From Strobilurus pachycystidiatus (lineage: Eukaryota; Basidiomycota; Agaricomycetes; Agaricales; Physalacriaceae), in assembly GCA_019915135.1 (NCBI GenBank), contig JAHLMK010000007.1, forward strand, positions 930,001 to 994,000: a stretch of 64,000 bases of DNA, written 5' to 3'. Shown here piece after piece: positions 1 through 14,943 of the stretch. Positions within the stretch are counted from its first letter, which is position 1; every line of letters starts with the position of its first letter. The position numbers and the translations under genes are program-made. The notes under the pieces are model-generated. The model saw nothing but the letters and a program-made list of their open reading frames with translations. It was not told the DNA's origin and did no database searches.

Positions 1-250
1 CTGACTCATACGCGCTCCTCTTGCGCTACCAACAACTAGCTGTAGCAGAGCAAGTACCCCTTCGCAGAAGGACGTGACCATCGGTTTGTTGCAGGTCGCT
101 GCATTATGAATGAGGTACTTACTCCTATTCTCAATGGAAGACGAAGCAGCGCGCATATGCTTCAAAGCTGCAGGTTATGCATGCGAAAAGAGTAGCATAG
201 AACCGAATGATGAAGACAACACAATAACACAGATACACTACAATGCACAC

Positions 251-869
251 TCAGCACGGGTACATTTTTTGATCCCTAAAGTCCTTTTGAACTGTTGACA
301 ACTTTTCAGATCGTACACTTGGGAATGGGTTAGCTGCATTGAAGGAAAGCAGCCATGTACAAACTTTTACGATAGACCACTGATCAGCTATTTCCGACAG
401 CCTGCGGTTAAAGTTGCTCAAGCACAGGGGACAGTGGATCCTGGCGCTGTCGGTATAGGCTCTCATAAGGTTGACAATGAATAGTGGAGAGAAATCTAAG
501 TAGCGTGCATAGTGAGCAACTAGCTGTGAACGATCGGCTTGACTAACGAGGAGCCCTTTCCTCCAATACATGCACTGCGCTTTTTTTCCAAAGTTTGATC
601 AGTGTGTTCTGCTTTTCCTCCGTGCACAGAAGGTTGGCCTCATGGGTATCCGGCGATCGTACAAGGATGTCCTCAAGCGCTTCCAATCGATTTTTGTGTA
701 GCGCGAGTAGTCGGTCGTAGTACCTCACGCCTATATAATCCTGCTTCTCTGTTGACACCTTGATAATGTCCGGCGAAAGGTGATGGCTCGAAGCAAGCAC
801 AGCAAGGTCTTTAAGCCCGTGATGTGCAGCGAGCGCAAAGAGGCCCATAGGATTGTTGGGAATTTCCAA
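251..869 (-). pseudogene. BTB/POZ-like protein, C-terminal half, broken
   Basis: The minus strand reads NPMGLFALAAHHGLKDLAVL directly after the element at 872-1413. This resembles the region after the BTB fold in a large agaricomycete family of BTB/POZ-like proteins of unknown function. The frame ends near 543. The expected continuation, with SARIHCPLCLSNF and RRLSEIADQWSIVK, lies in another frame from about 571 to 380, so there is at least one frameshift. The N-terminal BTB domain is not recognisable on the far side of the element; only a weak possible continuation (FPRQLIQAAN) is seen at about 1414-1445. Seen: two family-like blocks in different frames, no credible start. Inferred: a decayed gene cut by a transposon. 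The family call rests on memory of conserved blocks, not on an alignment. Confidence 0.6.
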
Positions 870-871
870 TT

Positions 872-1413
872 CACCTCATTGTTCTAGAGAGAAATTGACA
901 TGGATTAATTGCAAAACACCATTTCTCTAAGTGTTCTTCTTTTAAGGTGTTGCCAAACACGGCCATTTGAGGCATAAGCCTCCTGCATATGTCTGCAGTC
1001 TCTCAGATTACGATCTGAGACCTACTCGACAGCTGTACCAGCTACTTCAATGCCTTCCTTCGTGAATCATACATCGTGGCAGGGCGGCGCAGGTTCAGGC
1101 CGGCAACGCTCTCACCCTTCCCCTGTCAGAAACAAAACAAGACAGAGAGTACGACGGCTCTGACGGCTCTGGTGAGAGCGCTGCCGGCCTGAACCTCCGC
1201 CGCCCTGCCACGATGTATGATTCACGAAAGAGGCATTGAAGTAGCTGGTACAGCTGTCGAGTAGGTCTCAGATTGTAATCTGAGAGACTGCAGACATATG
1301 CAGGAGGCTTATGCCTCAAACGGCCGTGTTTGGCAACACCTTAAAGAAGAACACTTAGAGAAATGGTGTTTCGCAATTAATCCATGTCAATTTCTCTCTA
1401 GAACAACGAGGTG
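872..1413. mobile_element. Palindromic (foldback/MITE-like) element, 542 bp
   Basis: Two arms, 872-1116 and 1171-1413, are near-perfect reverse complements of about 245 bp, separated by a 54-bp spacer. The ends read CACCTC...GAGGTG. AATT lies immediately outside both ends (868-871 and 1414-1417). It may be a 4-bp target-site duplication, but AATT is itself palindromic and could instead be the outermost part of the inverted repeat. The arms differ at only a few positions, such as CACCTCATTG against CACCTCGTTG. No transposase is encoded; open frames here are by-products of the palindrome. The element sits in or beside the BTB-like coding sequence. Superfamily unknown. Confidence 0.85.
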
Positions 1414-4400
1414 AATTAGCGGCTTGAATCAACTGTCTGGGGAAGGTGAGAACGCACAATCCACTACCACTTACATATACACAAGCCAGAGCATGGACAT
1501 ACAAGGATGCGAGGGTCAAAGTTCGAAGAACTAACCGTATTGGAAAAGCTAAATTGGTGAGACAAACCAAGACGCGAATGCTTTGCTTACCATCTAGTAT
1601 CTGTGTGTCACACCCATGCACTAGTTCTCACTAAGGTCAGCAAGTTGACCAGCAGTGGTTGGAAGTTCGGAGTTTTCCTGAAAGGAACAATGCAACGAAC
1701 TCACGGCAAGGACTCCGCCAATGAGAGCTCTTCGTACGGTCCGAACAGCAGTGGTCAAGTAAGCGTACAAGGTTGGTCCGATGGGAGTGTGGCGCCAATA
1801 CCGTACGACTGTCTGCATCCAGCCGGTCTTGATTGATGGGCCAGGTCTGCTAGTGTCCTGCACAAGAGCGACAGCACTGTCCAACCCGACTTGGGCATCC
1901 TCGGGCGGCGAGTGGGCGGCGAATGGAGTCTGAGCGAGATACATGCTTCGTCGTCGTCCATCCCAACGAGCACAGACCTTGCTTGCTCACTGACAGACAA
2001 GTGCCTCAGAGACGACCGCGCGCGGCAGGTATGCGAGTTCCGCAGATAGGGGCAGTGCATGACGTCCGGGTCAAGAGGCGCAGGCCACGAGCGCCTGAAG
2101 AGCACCACAGCCAAGATTTTGCTGTCGCCGATGGACGAGAACGTCTGGAATCGGCCAGCGAGCCAGCGCGCTGCAGGAGACGCGAGGGAGTGCGGAGGAG
2201 CGTGGAAAAGGGTCACAATCCCGGATTGGGCCTTTGGAAACGCATCCAGCTTGCGTTGATGACGCCCAACAAGGACTGCATTCATCAGACGAACTCTGAC
2301 GGCCAGACCGCGACGAGGAGCACATTGCAGGCCTCTGCCCGCGCGCCCAGAGCATATCCTGTCAACATCTCATGCGCCGTGTGGTTCGGCTTGCTCGAAC
2401 CTTGTTCAAGCCAGACTTCCCCAGGAAAAGCCAGTTTCTGTCGCCCAGCGGTGCGTCGCCTCGCTTGAGTCACCATTCCAGATCACTTCCAGCGGAGCGG
2501 TGCAGTACCATTGACCAGACTTTCGCACCCGACCAGATCGTCGCATACTCTTCGAGTTCGACAAGCAAGACGATCACTGTCTTTTCTTCAAAGATACACG
2601 GCAAATCGTCACATGCACCTGGGATATCAGCGCGTCCAGTCAATCCACTTACAGACGCAAGTCTCCATATGTGGCGTGAGGGAAAGGATGGCCATCGAGT
2701 CTGTGTCTGTTCACGCGGGAAGTACGCATCGCTCGAAATCACGGATAGCATAGTTCGCCAGCCCAGTGTATAACACACCCGCCGAGACTGTGTAACTGCA
2801 GTAGACCCCGGACAATACTGCAAACGGACCAAACCGTGCTGTGATGGCAGCGTGCAATGGCCTGCAAAGCGTTCGCGAGTTGCGGAAGATGCCTAACGGC
2901 CCACTCTCCTTCGCTCGATTTCACAGATCATATGGACCCGCCTGGGACTCTACTCCTAGGCGCTCGGAGGCAACGCGTGTTGAAACGCTAGCGGCAGGTC
3001 TGAGGACTGGGTTTCCTCCTGGCGGCTTCTGTCGCAGGGTGGGTCAGATTGAATCTTTGCAAAGACAGTCTCTCAGCCTGGACCAAGAACCAAGCGGCCC
3101 GTATCGAAGTAACGATCGGGCAAGTGAACCAAAGCCTGTCGTAGGTCCCGGATCTCACATCTGTTACAGAAACAGTTGCGCACCTTTTTAGTGCTAGCGA
3201 CCTCTTTCGGCTCGTCGTACTCGGGCATTGTGTCGCTCTGGTGTCCGTCATAGCACAACTGTAACGGAGCGAAGCAGAACTCAAATCCGGAAAGTTGTGA
3301 CCACCCCGCTCTGTACCAAAACAGTTCGTGATCATTTCTTGTGCGCCCCTTCCCCACATTATTCCCTAAAAATCCTACAACTCTCTGTTGTTGCTTGTGC
3401 CGCCGGTTATCAGGATGTCAACCGATTGTCTTGCCGTAGCTACATACTGCTTTGCACACGTCTCATCCTTATAGTCACGAATATGACGCCGGACGCCTTC
3501 TGGTGCACCAGTCCAGTCTCAATAATTCGCCCGAAAATAGCTCAAGACAAACCAAATGAGGCGCGAGTCGTCGGACCTGAAGGTCTTCCAGCGCGGGTTG
3601 CCGTCGGTACCTCCTAACGTGTATACTTAGCTCAAGAACGCGGAGACCTCCGTTGGTGGGATCAAGGCCGCGTGCGCTGCTCCCTCTACCACTTGTCCTA
3701 CGCCCAGCTTCTCACTCTCCAGGCCATGTTGTGGACATCAACGTCTCCGAAATCGCCTCCAAGTTGCCAATAGGTATCTCAGAGCTCATTTTTTTCTAGG
3801 TCTACTCGAACAGTTGGTGCAAAAATGTCCTAAACTCCTTGTAACCGCGGGACTTCGTTATCAATATCTCCTAACACAAGCGCTCCCTCAACGGGCATCT
3901 TCACTTGCTGCTTTGACGAACCATCTCCTCAGCAACAGGTTCAGTGCTCCGAGATACCTTTCATTCGTCTTCCTGTTATGGCGCGGCTGTTTCTCGGTCA
4001 AGTTTTAGACTTTACGGTTTCCCGCGTACTATACGCCGTGTATTATGATTGTCTTGTGTCATGATATACGTCACGAACGATTTCAAGCTTGACGGATTGA
4101 CTGACAACTGAATTTGCGTCATATAAAGAACGATGGGAATTCAACCGTCCTCTTTCGGAGTCGGCAAACCATTTCCTCGAAATCGCTGTTGGGGGCCATC
4201 CTGAATAGTGATTGACGGCCTGGGGGGCGGCGGCTGCGAGGTGGTTGGTGCAGTTTACTGTCATACCATCGGGCTGTTCCCGGATGCTGGTGCAACGGGT
4301 CCCCGTTCGGCCTTCGATTGAAAGTGCTGTCGCTAATGCTGTCGAAGTCAACGGTCGGCACATTTGGCGATGGACACCTTGTATTTCTGGGAAGGTGTGG

Positions 4401-4790
4401 AGGATGTTTCGACTCTGGGACCAGGAGTCATGGCCCATCTCCTTCGTTCTAAATGGTCCATCTCGCCACGGTGCGAATTGCGTGAACAAATCACCGTCGG
4501 GCGTGGATATAGGAAAGCACATGCATTTAAGCGTACACAGCCCTTTGTAGAGACCACAATAGCGCCATCGATATGGTCGCTACCGACAGGCTTCCGGAGA
4601 GAATTGACTTCAAGGACAAATGTCGATGATCGGCATAAACGCCTTATCTTGCGCCACAAAGGTTATCAGATAGTTCAAGGATTGTGGGATGCAGCGAGTT
4701 TGTGAAATAATTACGCTGTCGTAGGATGTTATAAAGATAAAAGAACTAGTATAAAGTGGGTCCAACATCGGCACGTCTAAGTAGAGTTCC
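1414..4790. other. Long stretch without a supported gene
   Basis: Many short frames exist on both strands, but none gave a recognisable domain or a consistent exon chain. Frames on the minus strand between about 1620 and 3360 are interleaved and look degenerate. On the plus strand around 3710-3960 the reading GHVVDINVSEIASKL, followed downstream by LTNHLLSNRFSA, faintly recalls the winged-helix N-terminus of fungal O-methyltransferases. That would be a relic at best. No function is assigned. Confidence 0.4.
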
Positions 4791-6882
4791 CTACATGACG
4801 TCTCTCTTAGCCTTAAATACCACGCCCTTCTTTTTCAATGCCTGGTCAACGACTCTCATACCCGCAAGAACCTTCTCCTCTTCGAGCCGCCGCCCAACTA
4901 CCTGTATGCTCAAAGGGAGCCCATGCATCTTATCAGCGTCGTAAACCGACCAGGCACTCCGACATTCCGGTGTCATTTCTAGGTATGCCTGGCTCCTCTC
5001 GAAGTCTTGTGGCAGCGCGTCCAAGTTACGGTCCACATTAGTCACCGGCAGGACACCTGCAGCGTAATCGAGCTAATCGAAGACATGAAATCGTTAATCT
5101 GAGAGCCAAATTCCAACGACAAACCATGTTGAATAGGAACGTATAACTTGCACTCATCAGAGAGGCCTTAACGCCGTCGCCGTGCGCGAGTGCCGGAAAT
5201 GGATGAGTCACTGTCAAAACAAAGTCGAGTCCTTCACTATGCCATTTCTGGTGCCACTGTTCTCGGAGATTATCACGGCACACGACGAGCTCGCGTTCCT
5301 CCATTATAGTTTTCCGCGACAATACCTCAGGAGCCTCAGCTTGGGGGCGTCCAGTGATGTAGCCCCAGACTCGATACAGCGATTTGACAAATCGGGAGCG
5401 CCTGACGAGTGTCATCAGCGAATGAAGTGCTTGATTCAATGACTCGTTCGGAAGGAGCTGTGAGTAGATCTGGTAGCCTGTGATGGTATTAGCCAAATTC
5501 AAAGAAGAAACCGCGTAAGCTAACCTGTGTCGGCAAAGAATAGCTGATACCCCACACCAAGGACCTCGCCTATGGGTGGACAGCTAGACGATGAAACTTC
5601 AGAGGCTCGTCCTGGGGTCAAGGTGAAGAAGACCTCACAATTCGACAACTTCGTGTCCTTCTGACTTCAGGGCATCTGCGACTATGGCCAGGGCCCGTCT
5701 GCACGCCGGTGATGGTGGCAAAGAGTCTAGTTGTTTCGTGAGACGATGATAATATCACACAGACTGACGCTCACGTACTATCGGTCCAGATTATACCCCA
5801 TTTCAACCGACGGCCTTCCTCGGAGAGGTCGATGGGACGCCATGGTATAGGAACACACTGTCAGAGCTGTCAGCAGGTGAGCAAAGCGGTAGTACTTACG
5901 AACGTACCGTATGGTCGTAGGTCCAGGGCTCCATTTGAATGACGCGCCGATAGAACTCCTGCAAGTCATTCAAGCTACTTGCTAGAGGCCCGACTAAAAT
6001 TGGAATGGCTTCCAATCCCGGCATAGACGACTGGTTACCCAAGGACGGGAAGCGCCCTACGCTACCTTTCAAACTCCAGAGCCCGCAGGTATGCGCAGGA
6101 ATTCGGACGCTTCCCGCCACGTCCGTGCCAATCTCAATCTTGCTCCCGCCCCAAGCGACAATGGCCCCGCCACCACCAGTAGACGCACCTACACCGTGAT
6201 CCCTGTTGTAAGGATTTGTGGTAAGTCCGAACACGTCAGATTCTGTCTCCATAGCGAACAGTGCGGTCGGAACCGTAGTTTTTACATGAAGGAGAGCACC
6301 AGCATCCTGTAGCAGGCGCACGATGGACGCGGATCTTGCGACGGGTTTGTTGCAGTTTCGTGCGAAACCAATCGTGGTGTCGTGCCCAGCTATGTCGATC
6401 GAGTCTAGAGAAGAAAGCTGAGTACAGGGCCCCATGTCGCATAGGTGACCGACCTTTGACACTAATGGGAACACCAAGCAGGGGATAAACGTTGCCGGTA
6501 CGGTCACTATCAGACTCCCCGGCTGGACCCCAGTGGGCAAGTCCCGGAGAGGACAGGACTTCATCGACAAGGATGTCCGTCAAACAGTTGGATTCTCGTT
6601 GAGCGAGTACCGTTTTCTGGCCATAGACGCGCATGACATCTGACGGCGTAAGCAGCCCAGAACGACAATGGGAAACGAGCTCCGACAAGGAAAGCGCGTG
6701 AATCTTTTCGTCTACGGATGTCGGGAGAGCAGAACAAGAGGCGGCCAAAGCCTTAATCTTGCGGTGTCGTTCGGCTTGTTTCGATGATCTGTAAAAGACT
6801 ATAAACAGAAGATCGGGATCGGGGAGGAACCATCCACTGACCGAGCATGCTCAAGGGCGCTTGAAGAAGACCAGAACCTCAT
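4791..6882 (-). CDS. Amidase signature-family hydrolase (acetamidase/fatty-amide type)
   Basis: The protein should hydrolyse an amide bond with a Ser-cisSer-Lys triad; the substrate cannot be told from sequence. Eight exons join in frame to 577 codons: 6882-6842, 6788-6454, 6404-5908, 5857-5779, 5726-5639, 5583-5525, 5477-5125 and 5072-4791. Visible motifs are YPLLGVPISVKDS near residue 120, the catalytic Lys in HVKTTVPT, the cis-Ser segment GASTGGGGAI, and the nucleophile Ser in GTDVAGSVRIPAH. The C-terminal block VLPVTNVD and GLPLSIQVVGRR is also typical. The length fits fungal amidases of about 550-580 residues. The usual GGSSGGE is GASTGGG here, which keeps the first Ser and changes its partner to Thr. 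The start was chosen because exon 1 gives an ATG that splices in phase. All introns are 47-55 nt. It appears intact, and AmdS-like function is an inference. Confidence 0.9.
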
Positions 6883-9395
6883 GGTAAAGAGTACAGAGAA
6901 TGACTTGATCCCAGAGTATGCCCCTCGGTTCTTATATTGTTCAAAGCTGCAGCCGAGGACTTAACGTGGTCGTACAACACAATCATACGGGGCGATTATA
7001 GCGGAGATCCCGGATGCTTGTCGTGTCATTAGTCGATCAGGTTCGTCTGAGCATGGTTAATACAGTGACAGTGAATAATGAGAAGCTAGAACCGAACCAA
7101 AGTGCCCTCACGTCCAACGCGATTAGAAAATAGAAGTCCTGCTTGTCAGCGGCAAGAACCGAAGTATGTACCGTTCGCGCCCCATATAGACTCGTTTATT
7201 TTCAGGCGGATTTCTCGATCTCCAGGCGCCTCGAGGCGGTGCTCAGAGTAATATCGTCGAGACCATACAGGCCGCCAAGCGTATTACACAGCTCGAGGTC
7301 GAGTTTGTCAAAGTTCTTTGCGTTAAGTTACATTCTTTTGATTACCGACAGACAGGCACGCTTCGAAATGCAAACACTGAGCTTGAAACGAAGGGGGAGA
7401 AACAACGAAGACTAGATGCCTAGGTTGAGCAGATCAAAGGATCCAGCAGTCGAGATTCAACATCAGATTCACCTTCATGGCACGGGAAAGTTTGTTTTCC
7501 ATCGACCGTAGAGTACTAAATTCCAAGACGCATCTAAATTTATCAGCAAGCTGTTCCTTTCGAGTCGGATGTTAGCTCTCACCTGCTCTAACACTGCTAG
7601 ACTCAAGTATAGCACACGGAATAAGACTTAGTCGACAGGATGCATGGTCGCGGTATCGACAACGATACTCCAAAAGTTTCGGTGGCAGAACACTACTGGG
7701 TAGTTCGGACGCTCAACTGTGAGGAGACGCACTGAATAATCACTCGTTTGATTTGGAGGCCCTGGGATGAGGGAGGACCAGCTTCAGTACGATGTTTGGC
7801 GCATCATGATCTAATGCGCAAGCATATGTATTCAGACTGGCGTAACCCAAAGTTTGAAAGACGTCAAGCTCGGATCGAACGGACACCGTATTCCGCAGTG
7901 AACTATGTTTGTCATATGTCGATAAATTGCCGCTGGATGTAACAAAGCAGAATCAGATGGCGTGCAACGGGTCGGAGGAAAATAGGAAGGAGGGGGATCT
8001 TTTGAAGATGACTCAGACTCACCAGCGTTTTGATAGCATCTCTTGCGTGAGCTGACGAATTTTGCTATGAGGAGATGACCTTCTATGACACTGGAGACAA
8101 TGGATCGCTGTTCTCCTTCAATACTGATCTTGATTCCATTATGGTTGGAAGACTTTTCGCGTCCGATTCACCATTTTGCGCCAAAGACCTGTGTGATTAC
8201 CGTGCGAGGCAGTTGGCCATGTCATATGGAGGCGCGCGGGACACGGAATGAATGAACGGCACTGGCATCGGCGGCTCACCGCCGTCTACTTTGCAACCTG
8301 CCAATCACTTGCCGATCCCGACTTGAAGAGCCTCGCGCTTCTTGCAGATTCTTGGGCTCGACGATCCGGAAGGCGACAAGGTGACAAGCTTCGCCGCTCG
8401 TCTCAATCGCGAACGACGGTGGATGCATTTGGCAAAATGACAGGAAGAATGTAATTCCTTTTGGATTGATAAAATGATGGCCGACAGCTGCCGGTGCACG
8501 CGTTCGAGTCTTGTTCAAGTCCGTCTCAAATTCTTGAAATTGCGTCTTACGATTAGCAAACGAAAACCAACTCCTCTTCAGATCTATCGCGTATCATTGT
8601 CCAATCGGTGTATCGGGCGGATATCTTGGCTAATACGTAGATCTAGACTCGTAGTATTAAGTAATCGACGCGGACGAGACTCTTAACCTAGCCCCACAAG
8701 TTTATGATCCTGGCCGTTATCCGACATTGCACACACTCAGTTCCGACTCAGTTCTCTAGCCTAGATGTATCACTGCCAGTAGTCGCCGAGTATTCAAGAA
8801 GCCGACACGGAACCGTTCATATTCAAACCATAGCGCCATGATTAAATGTACACAGTGCAACCTGTTCAATAATCTGAGTAGGATCCACCTCGTGCGGTTT
8901 ATGATCATCAGTGAGCTAGAGAGCCATGCATCGTACATGCTGTCATGCATGAGGTAGCTAAGCCGCAGCGAACAATGCATGGGAGAGACTGCCTAGCGAG
9001 GTCTGAGGTCGACTGGGTACTGTACATGATCAAGCTACAGCGCCCACAAGGCAGAACTTAAAACTCAGTCTCTGGAGGTTATCGAAAGTGACAAACAAGG
9101 CCGTACAAGGTACCTTCAGTCGGACAGCATCATAGCGGGAGCGTGACTGCCAGATCGTCCGCGGACATGCCATCATCGCCGCACAACGTTTCGAACTGCA
9201 TGTCCCCGCGAGGCGCCGATAGCGGGGGGCGAAAAGCAAGCGCAGAAGTTACGTAATGACTGTCACTTGGGCAGCAATGCGTCATCGACTTTCTCTCCCC
9301 TGCCATCGCGTCGACGGCTTCAAGGGCCGATTCTTGCAAGGTGAACCCGATATTCTCGCAGCGAATCTCAACAGCGGCTTTAACCAGTCGCATCC
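6883..9395. other. 2.5-kb region with no recognised gene
   Basis: Only short unsupported frames occur. Around 7200-7420 on the plus strand, a chain reading SNIVETIQAAKRITQLE, then an intron-like gap, then ELETKGEKQRRLDA looks coiled-coil-like. I could not connect it to a start, a stop or a family. The 3' part precedes the SET/MYND gene and may hold its promoter. Confidence 0.4.
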
Positions 9396-11545
9396 ATGTC
9401 GTTCAGGGATTTGCGTGATTCCCGAAAGACAAAGTCTTATGTAGGCGTAGCATCGGCGCACCCAGTAGACGCGGACGTGAATAACGAGAAGGCACCCTCT
9501 CAGACCGCGTCGGACGAGGTGTCCCACGTCTTGTATCATTCCTTTCCGCCCGCAGCCGAGATCCGGAACTCAGCTGTATCCGGTAGAGGTCTTTGGGCTA
9601 AGAATCATCTTAGCCCTGGTACGTCGTTCTTTCCGCCAGAATACCGACAACACACTAATGTCCGACCCACGTAAGGAACCGTCTTACTTGCTGTGGAGCC
9701 TCATGCTGCTGCTTTATCGACAGACAAGCTTGATAGCCACTGCTCCTCTTGCTTCACAGCGGCTTCGTCCTCGGGGTTGAAACGATGTACACATTGCCGT
9801 CAGGTATGGTACTGTAACCATGTATGTCATTTTTTCTTCACCGGCTTCCTGTTCCTTTGGTTGAGTGCAACCGAATAGGCTTGCCAAAACAAGGACTGGG
9901 CTTCTCACAAACGTGAATGCCGTGCACTGAAGCGGTGGGCAGCTGCAGCACCTTCTGTCGACGTTTCCACTCCCAGTGATGCAGTAAGGTGTATTGCACG
10001 CATTCTCTGGGCGAAACAGAGGAAAGGATTTGATAGCTCATGGGTACGTATTGTTTTTGGCTGCAAGATGGCTCCCGGGCTGATCTCGCCAACAGGGTAA
10101 AGAAATAGATCACCTACAATCTCGTCAGTTGCTACGATCCCAGGTCCGGATTGCTCTACTGAAGTTGACGCCTTTTAGATAGAAAGGATATGCCAGTCTC
10201 CGCTGCCGAGTTACATACCCATCTCGCCCACGCGTTGGTTCAATATCTGGGCCTCACATCGCCTCAAGATCTGTTTGAATTTGATATACACTCTGCTGGC
10301 GATCTTTTGGATCTCACCTCCCGTGTCCGTATCTTGCCGTGTCCGCCAGAAAGGCGCGCTGACTCTAATTCACAGTTCACCACAAACACCTTCGCCATAA
10401 CCGACGCTACTCTTAGTCCTTTGGGAGCCTCAGTGTCTCCGCTGGTTGCTTTGATCAATCACTCTTGCCAGCCAAACGCTGTTGTGGTTTTTTCCAGGGC
10501 TTCAACCAACCCTCGAGCCACAGAGCCTTTGATGCAGGTTGTGATATTGCGCGACATCGCGCCAGAAGAAGAGGTGCGCCGTTCGGCCATGCTATGGTAT
10601 ACACCTGCTCACAGTGTTGTATAGATTCTGACAGCGTACATTGACACCACGCTGCCGCGCTTCCTTCGCCAACAGACGCTTAAGGAAACTTACCACTTTG
10701 AGTGCCGATGTCGGCTATGCGTAGAGGCGCTTGAAGTGGATCCGCGCGAAAGTATGCGGTGCCCGAAAGGATGTACCGGTGTGTGTCCACTACCAACGGA
10801 AGGTATGTATTCTCCTCTTTTGTCAATGCTTTTTGACGCCGATTCCCTCCTCCAGATAACCCGTTAACGCGATGCAACCACTGTCAATCGGCCGTCGTCA
10901 AGACTGATGAGATCTTGGATGCAATACGCGTGGGTCAAGAAGCTCTGGATAAAGCTACAGCGCTACAGTTCAGAGGTCCATGTCATCTGTCATTCTTCAT
11001 CTCAATCCATTTTGACACGCAGATCAGATCCCGCAAAAGCTATGCAGCTCACGTCCAACCTCATCCCAATCTTGACTTCAGCGGGCGCTACCACTTCATC
11101 GCACCCTCTCCTTAGTCTGACACTACTCCAGAAGTCCTTCCCACTCCCTCAGCCCCTCGAACAGCATGTTTTGGACGACGCCATACGTATTGCGACAAAG
11201 GCTTTGACTGGATTACTCGCTATCCATTCGGAGGGACATCCAGTGGTCGGTATTGCCTTGAGCGAGTTGGGGAAATTGCTAGCTGTTGACGAGCCGGCGC
11301 CGCGCCGAACTGAACCAGGCGCGTATCCGCCGTCGGGTCCTCCTAGACTGCAAATGGCCTATGATAATTTGCTCCGAGCTCGAGCATCGCTGATGATTGG
11401 CTTCGGGTACGCCAATGAGGGTGGACAAGTTGGGCGAGAGGTGAGAGATATGCTCGTCTCTCTTGAGAAAGAGATTGCAGTATGGAAAGAAGGCGTTACG
11501 AACGTATTATCAGATACTAAGACTGTCAGTGTTAGTACCAGGTGA
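9396..11545 (+). CDS. SET and MYND domain protein (SMYD-like lysine methyltransferase)
   Basis: Predicted S-adenosylmethionine-dependent protein lysine methyltransferase. Nine exons join in phase to 573 residues: 9396-9618, 9676-9821, 9879-10043, 10096-10123, 10179-10324, 10376-10573, 10625-10802, 10856-10975 and 11028-11545. The SET domain is split, as in SMYD proteins. Its N-terminal half (NSAVSGRGLWAKNHLSPG) is followed by a MYND zinc finger (HCSSCF, RCTHCRQVWYCNHAC, HKREC). The core motif LINHSCQPNAVV comes next, then LTAYIDTTLPR. The post-SET cysteines are in FECRCRLCVEAL. A C-terminal helical region (tetratricopeptide-like in SMYDs) fills about residues 370-573. Substrate is unknown, and localisation cannot be read from the sequence. 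Splice phases agree throughout, so the gene looks intact. Confidence 0.9.
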
Positions 11546-11727
11546 AGACACTGCCACGGGTCCCTCGGACCGTTGTTTACATTTGTTGCTCAGTGGCTGT
11601 TCAATCGAGCTTTTTTGCGTTTCAAGGGCCCCCCTTATTCTCTCACTTCCATCACGCACACTTCTGCTACTTCAAGCAGCTCTTTCCATCCCTTCGAATT
11701 CTCAAAGCCCTCTTTCCTTTGAATAAA

Positions 11728-14356
<2,629 letters not shown>

Positions 14357-14680
14357 TGCATAATGATTTCGTGCTTCCTGCATTGCCCGTTGTTGTGTTA
14401 CCTGACCTTCATTAGACGGTAGATGTTTAGATGCGTACTACGTTCTTCGAGCTTCTTGACTCGTACATAATCCACCTGCATGTACTTACTGACTGTAAAT
14501 TACCTTGGCATTTTCCAGCATGCATTCTCTTACCGCTGTCAATCTCGGCGCTATAATACACGATATACGAAGTGTTTCAAATTACCTGGGAGTCAGAGTC
14601 AGACACCACGCGGGTAGCGTGCGATGTCTCAGCTTTGTCAATACTTGCAGAATTGTTCAATCGAGGCAAAACTAACTTGA
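14357..14680 (+). other. 3' flank of the helicase gene
   Basis: No gene is seen. This probably contains the helicase 3' UTR and polyadenylation region before the duplicated block begins at 14681. Confidence 0.4.
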
Positions 14681-14943
14681 TGTTAGCTGAGACTACGTGA
14701 GCTTGCGAACGGCTAGGATAAGCGTTAGATAAGGTAACCAGAACAACGAGACATTAGATCTCGCACATACCTTGGAATCAGGATGGGGCAAGTCGATAGT
14801 GAGCACGGCGCAAGAGTTGCCGGTGCCGATTGCCACATTGAGCGAGATCGCGTGCGCGTCCGAGAACTTCTTCTCTCGTCGCGTCCATCACCTCGGTCGA
14901 CAGAGCGCCCGCGAAGCACGACACTCTGCTGCTGCAGAAAATT
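14681..14943. repeat. Direct repeat A, copy 1 (263 bp)
   Basis: Appears identical by eye to 17042-17304. It begins TGTTAGCTGAGACTACG and ends CTGCTGCAGAAAATT. It forms the left part of a tandemly duplicated unit. The start codon and first ~53 codons of the Gag-like frame lie inside it. Confidence 0.95.

Noticed and set aside
1095..1319. Open frame inside the palindrome
   Set aside because: It runs across one arm and the spacer of the inverted repeat and has no family resemblance; it is a by-product.
1755..3360. Minus-strand frames considered as a membrane protein or acyltransferase gene
   Set aside because: No conserved motif could be found (a DHHC-type cysteine motif was looked for), and the frames shift repeatedly with stops.
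3630..4020. Possible O-methyltransferase N-terminus on the plus strand
   Set aside because: Only two short weak resemblances, with no methyl-donor-binding domain downstream.
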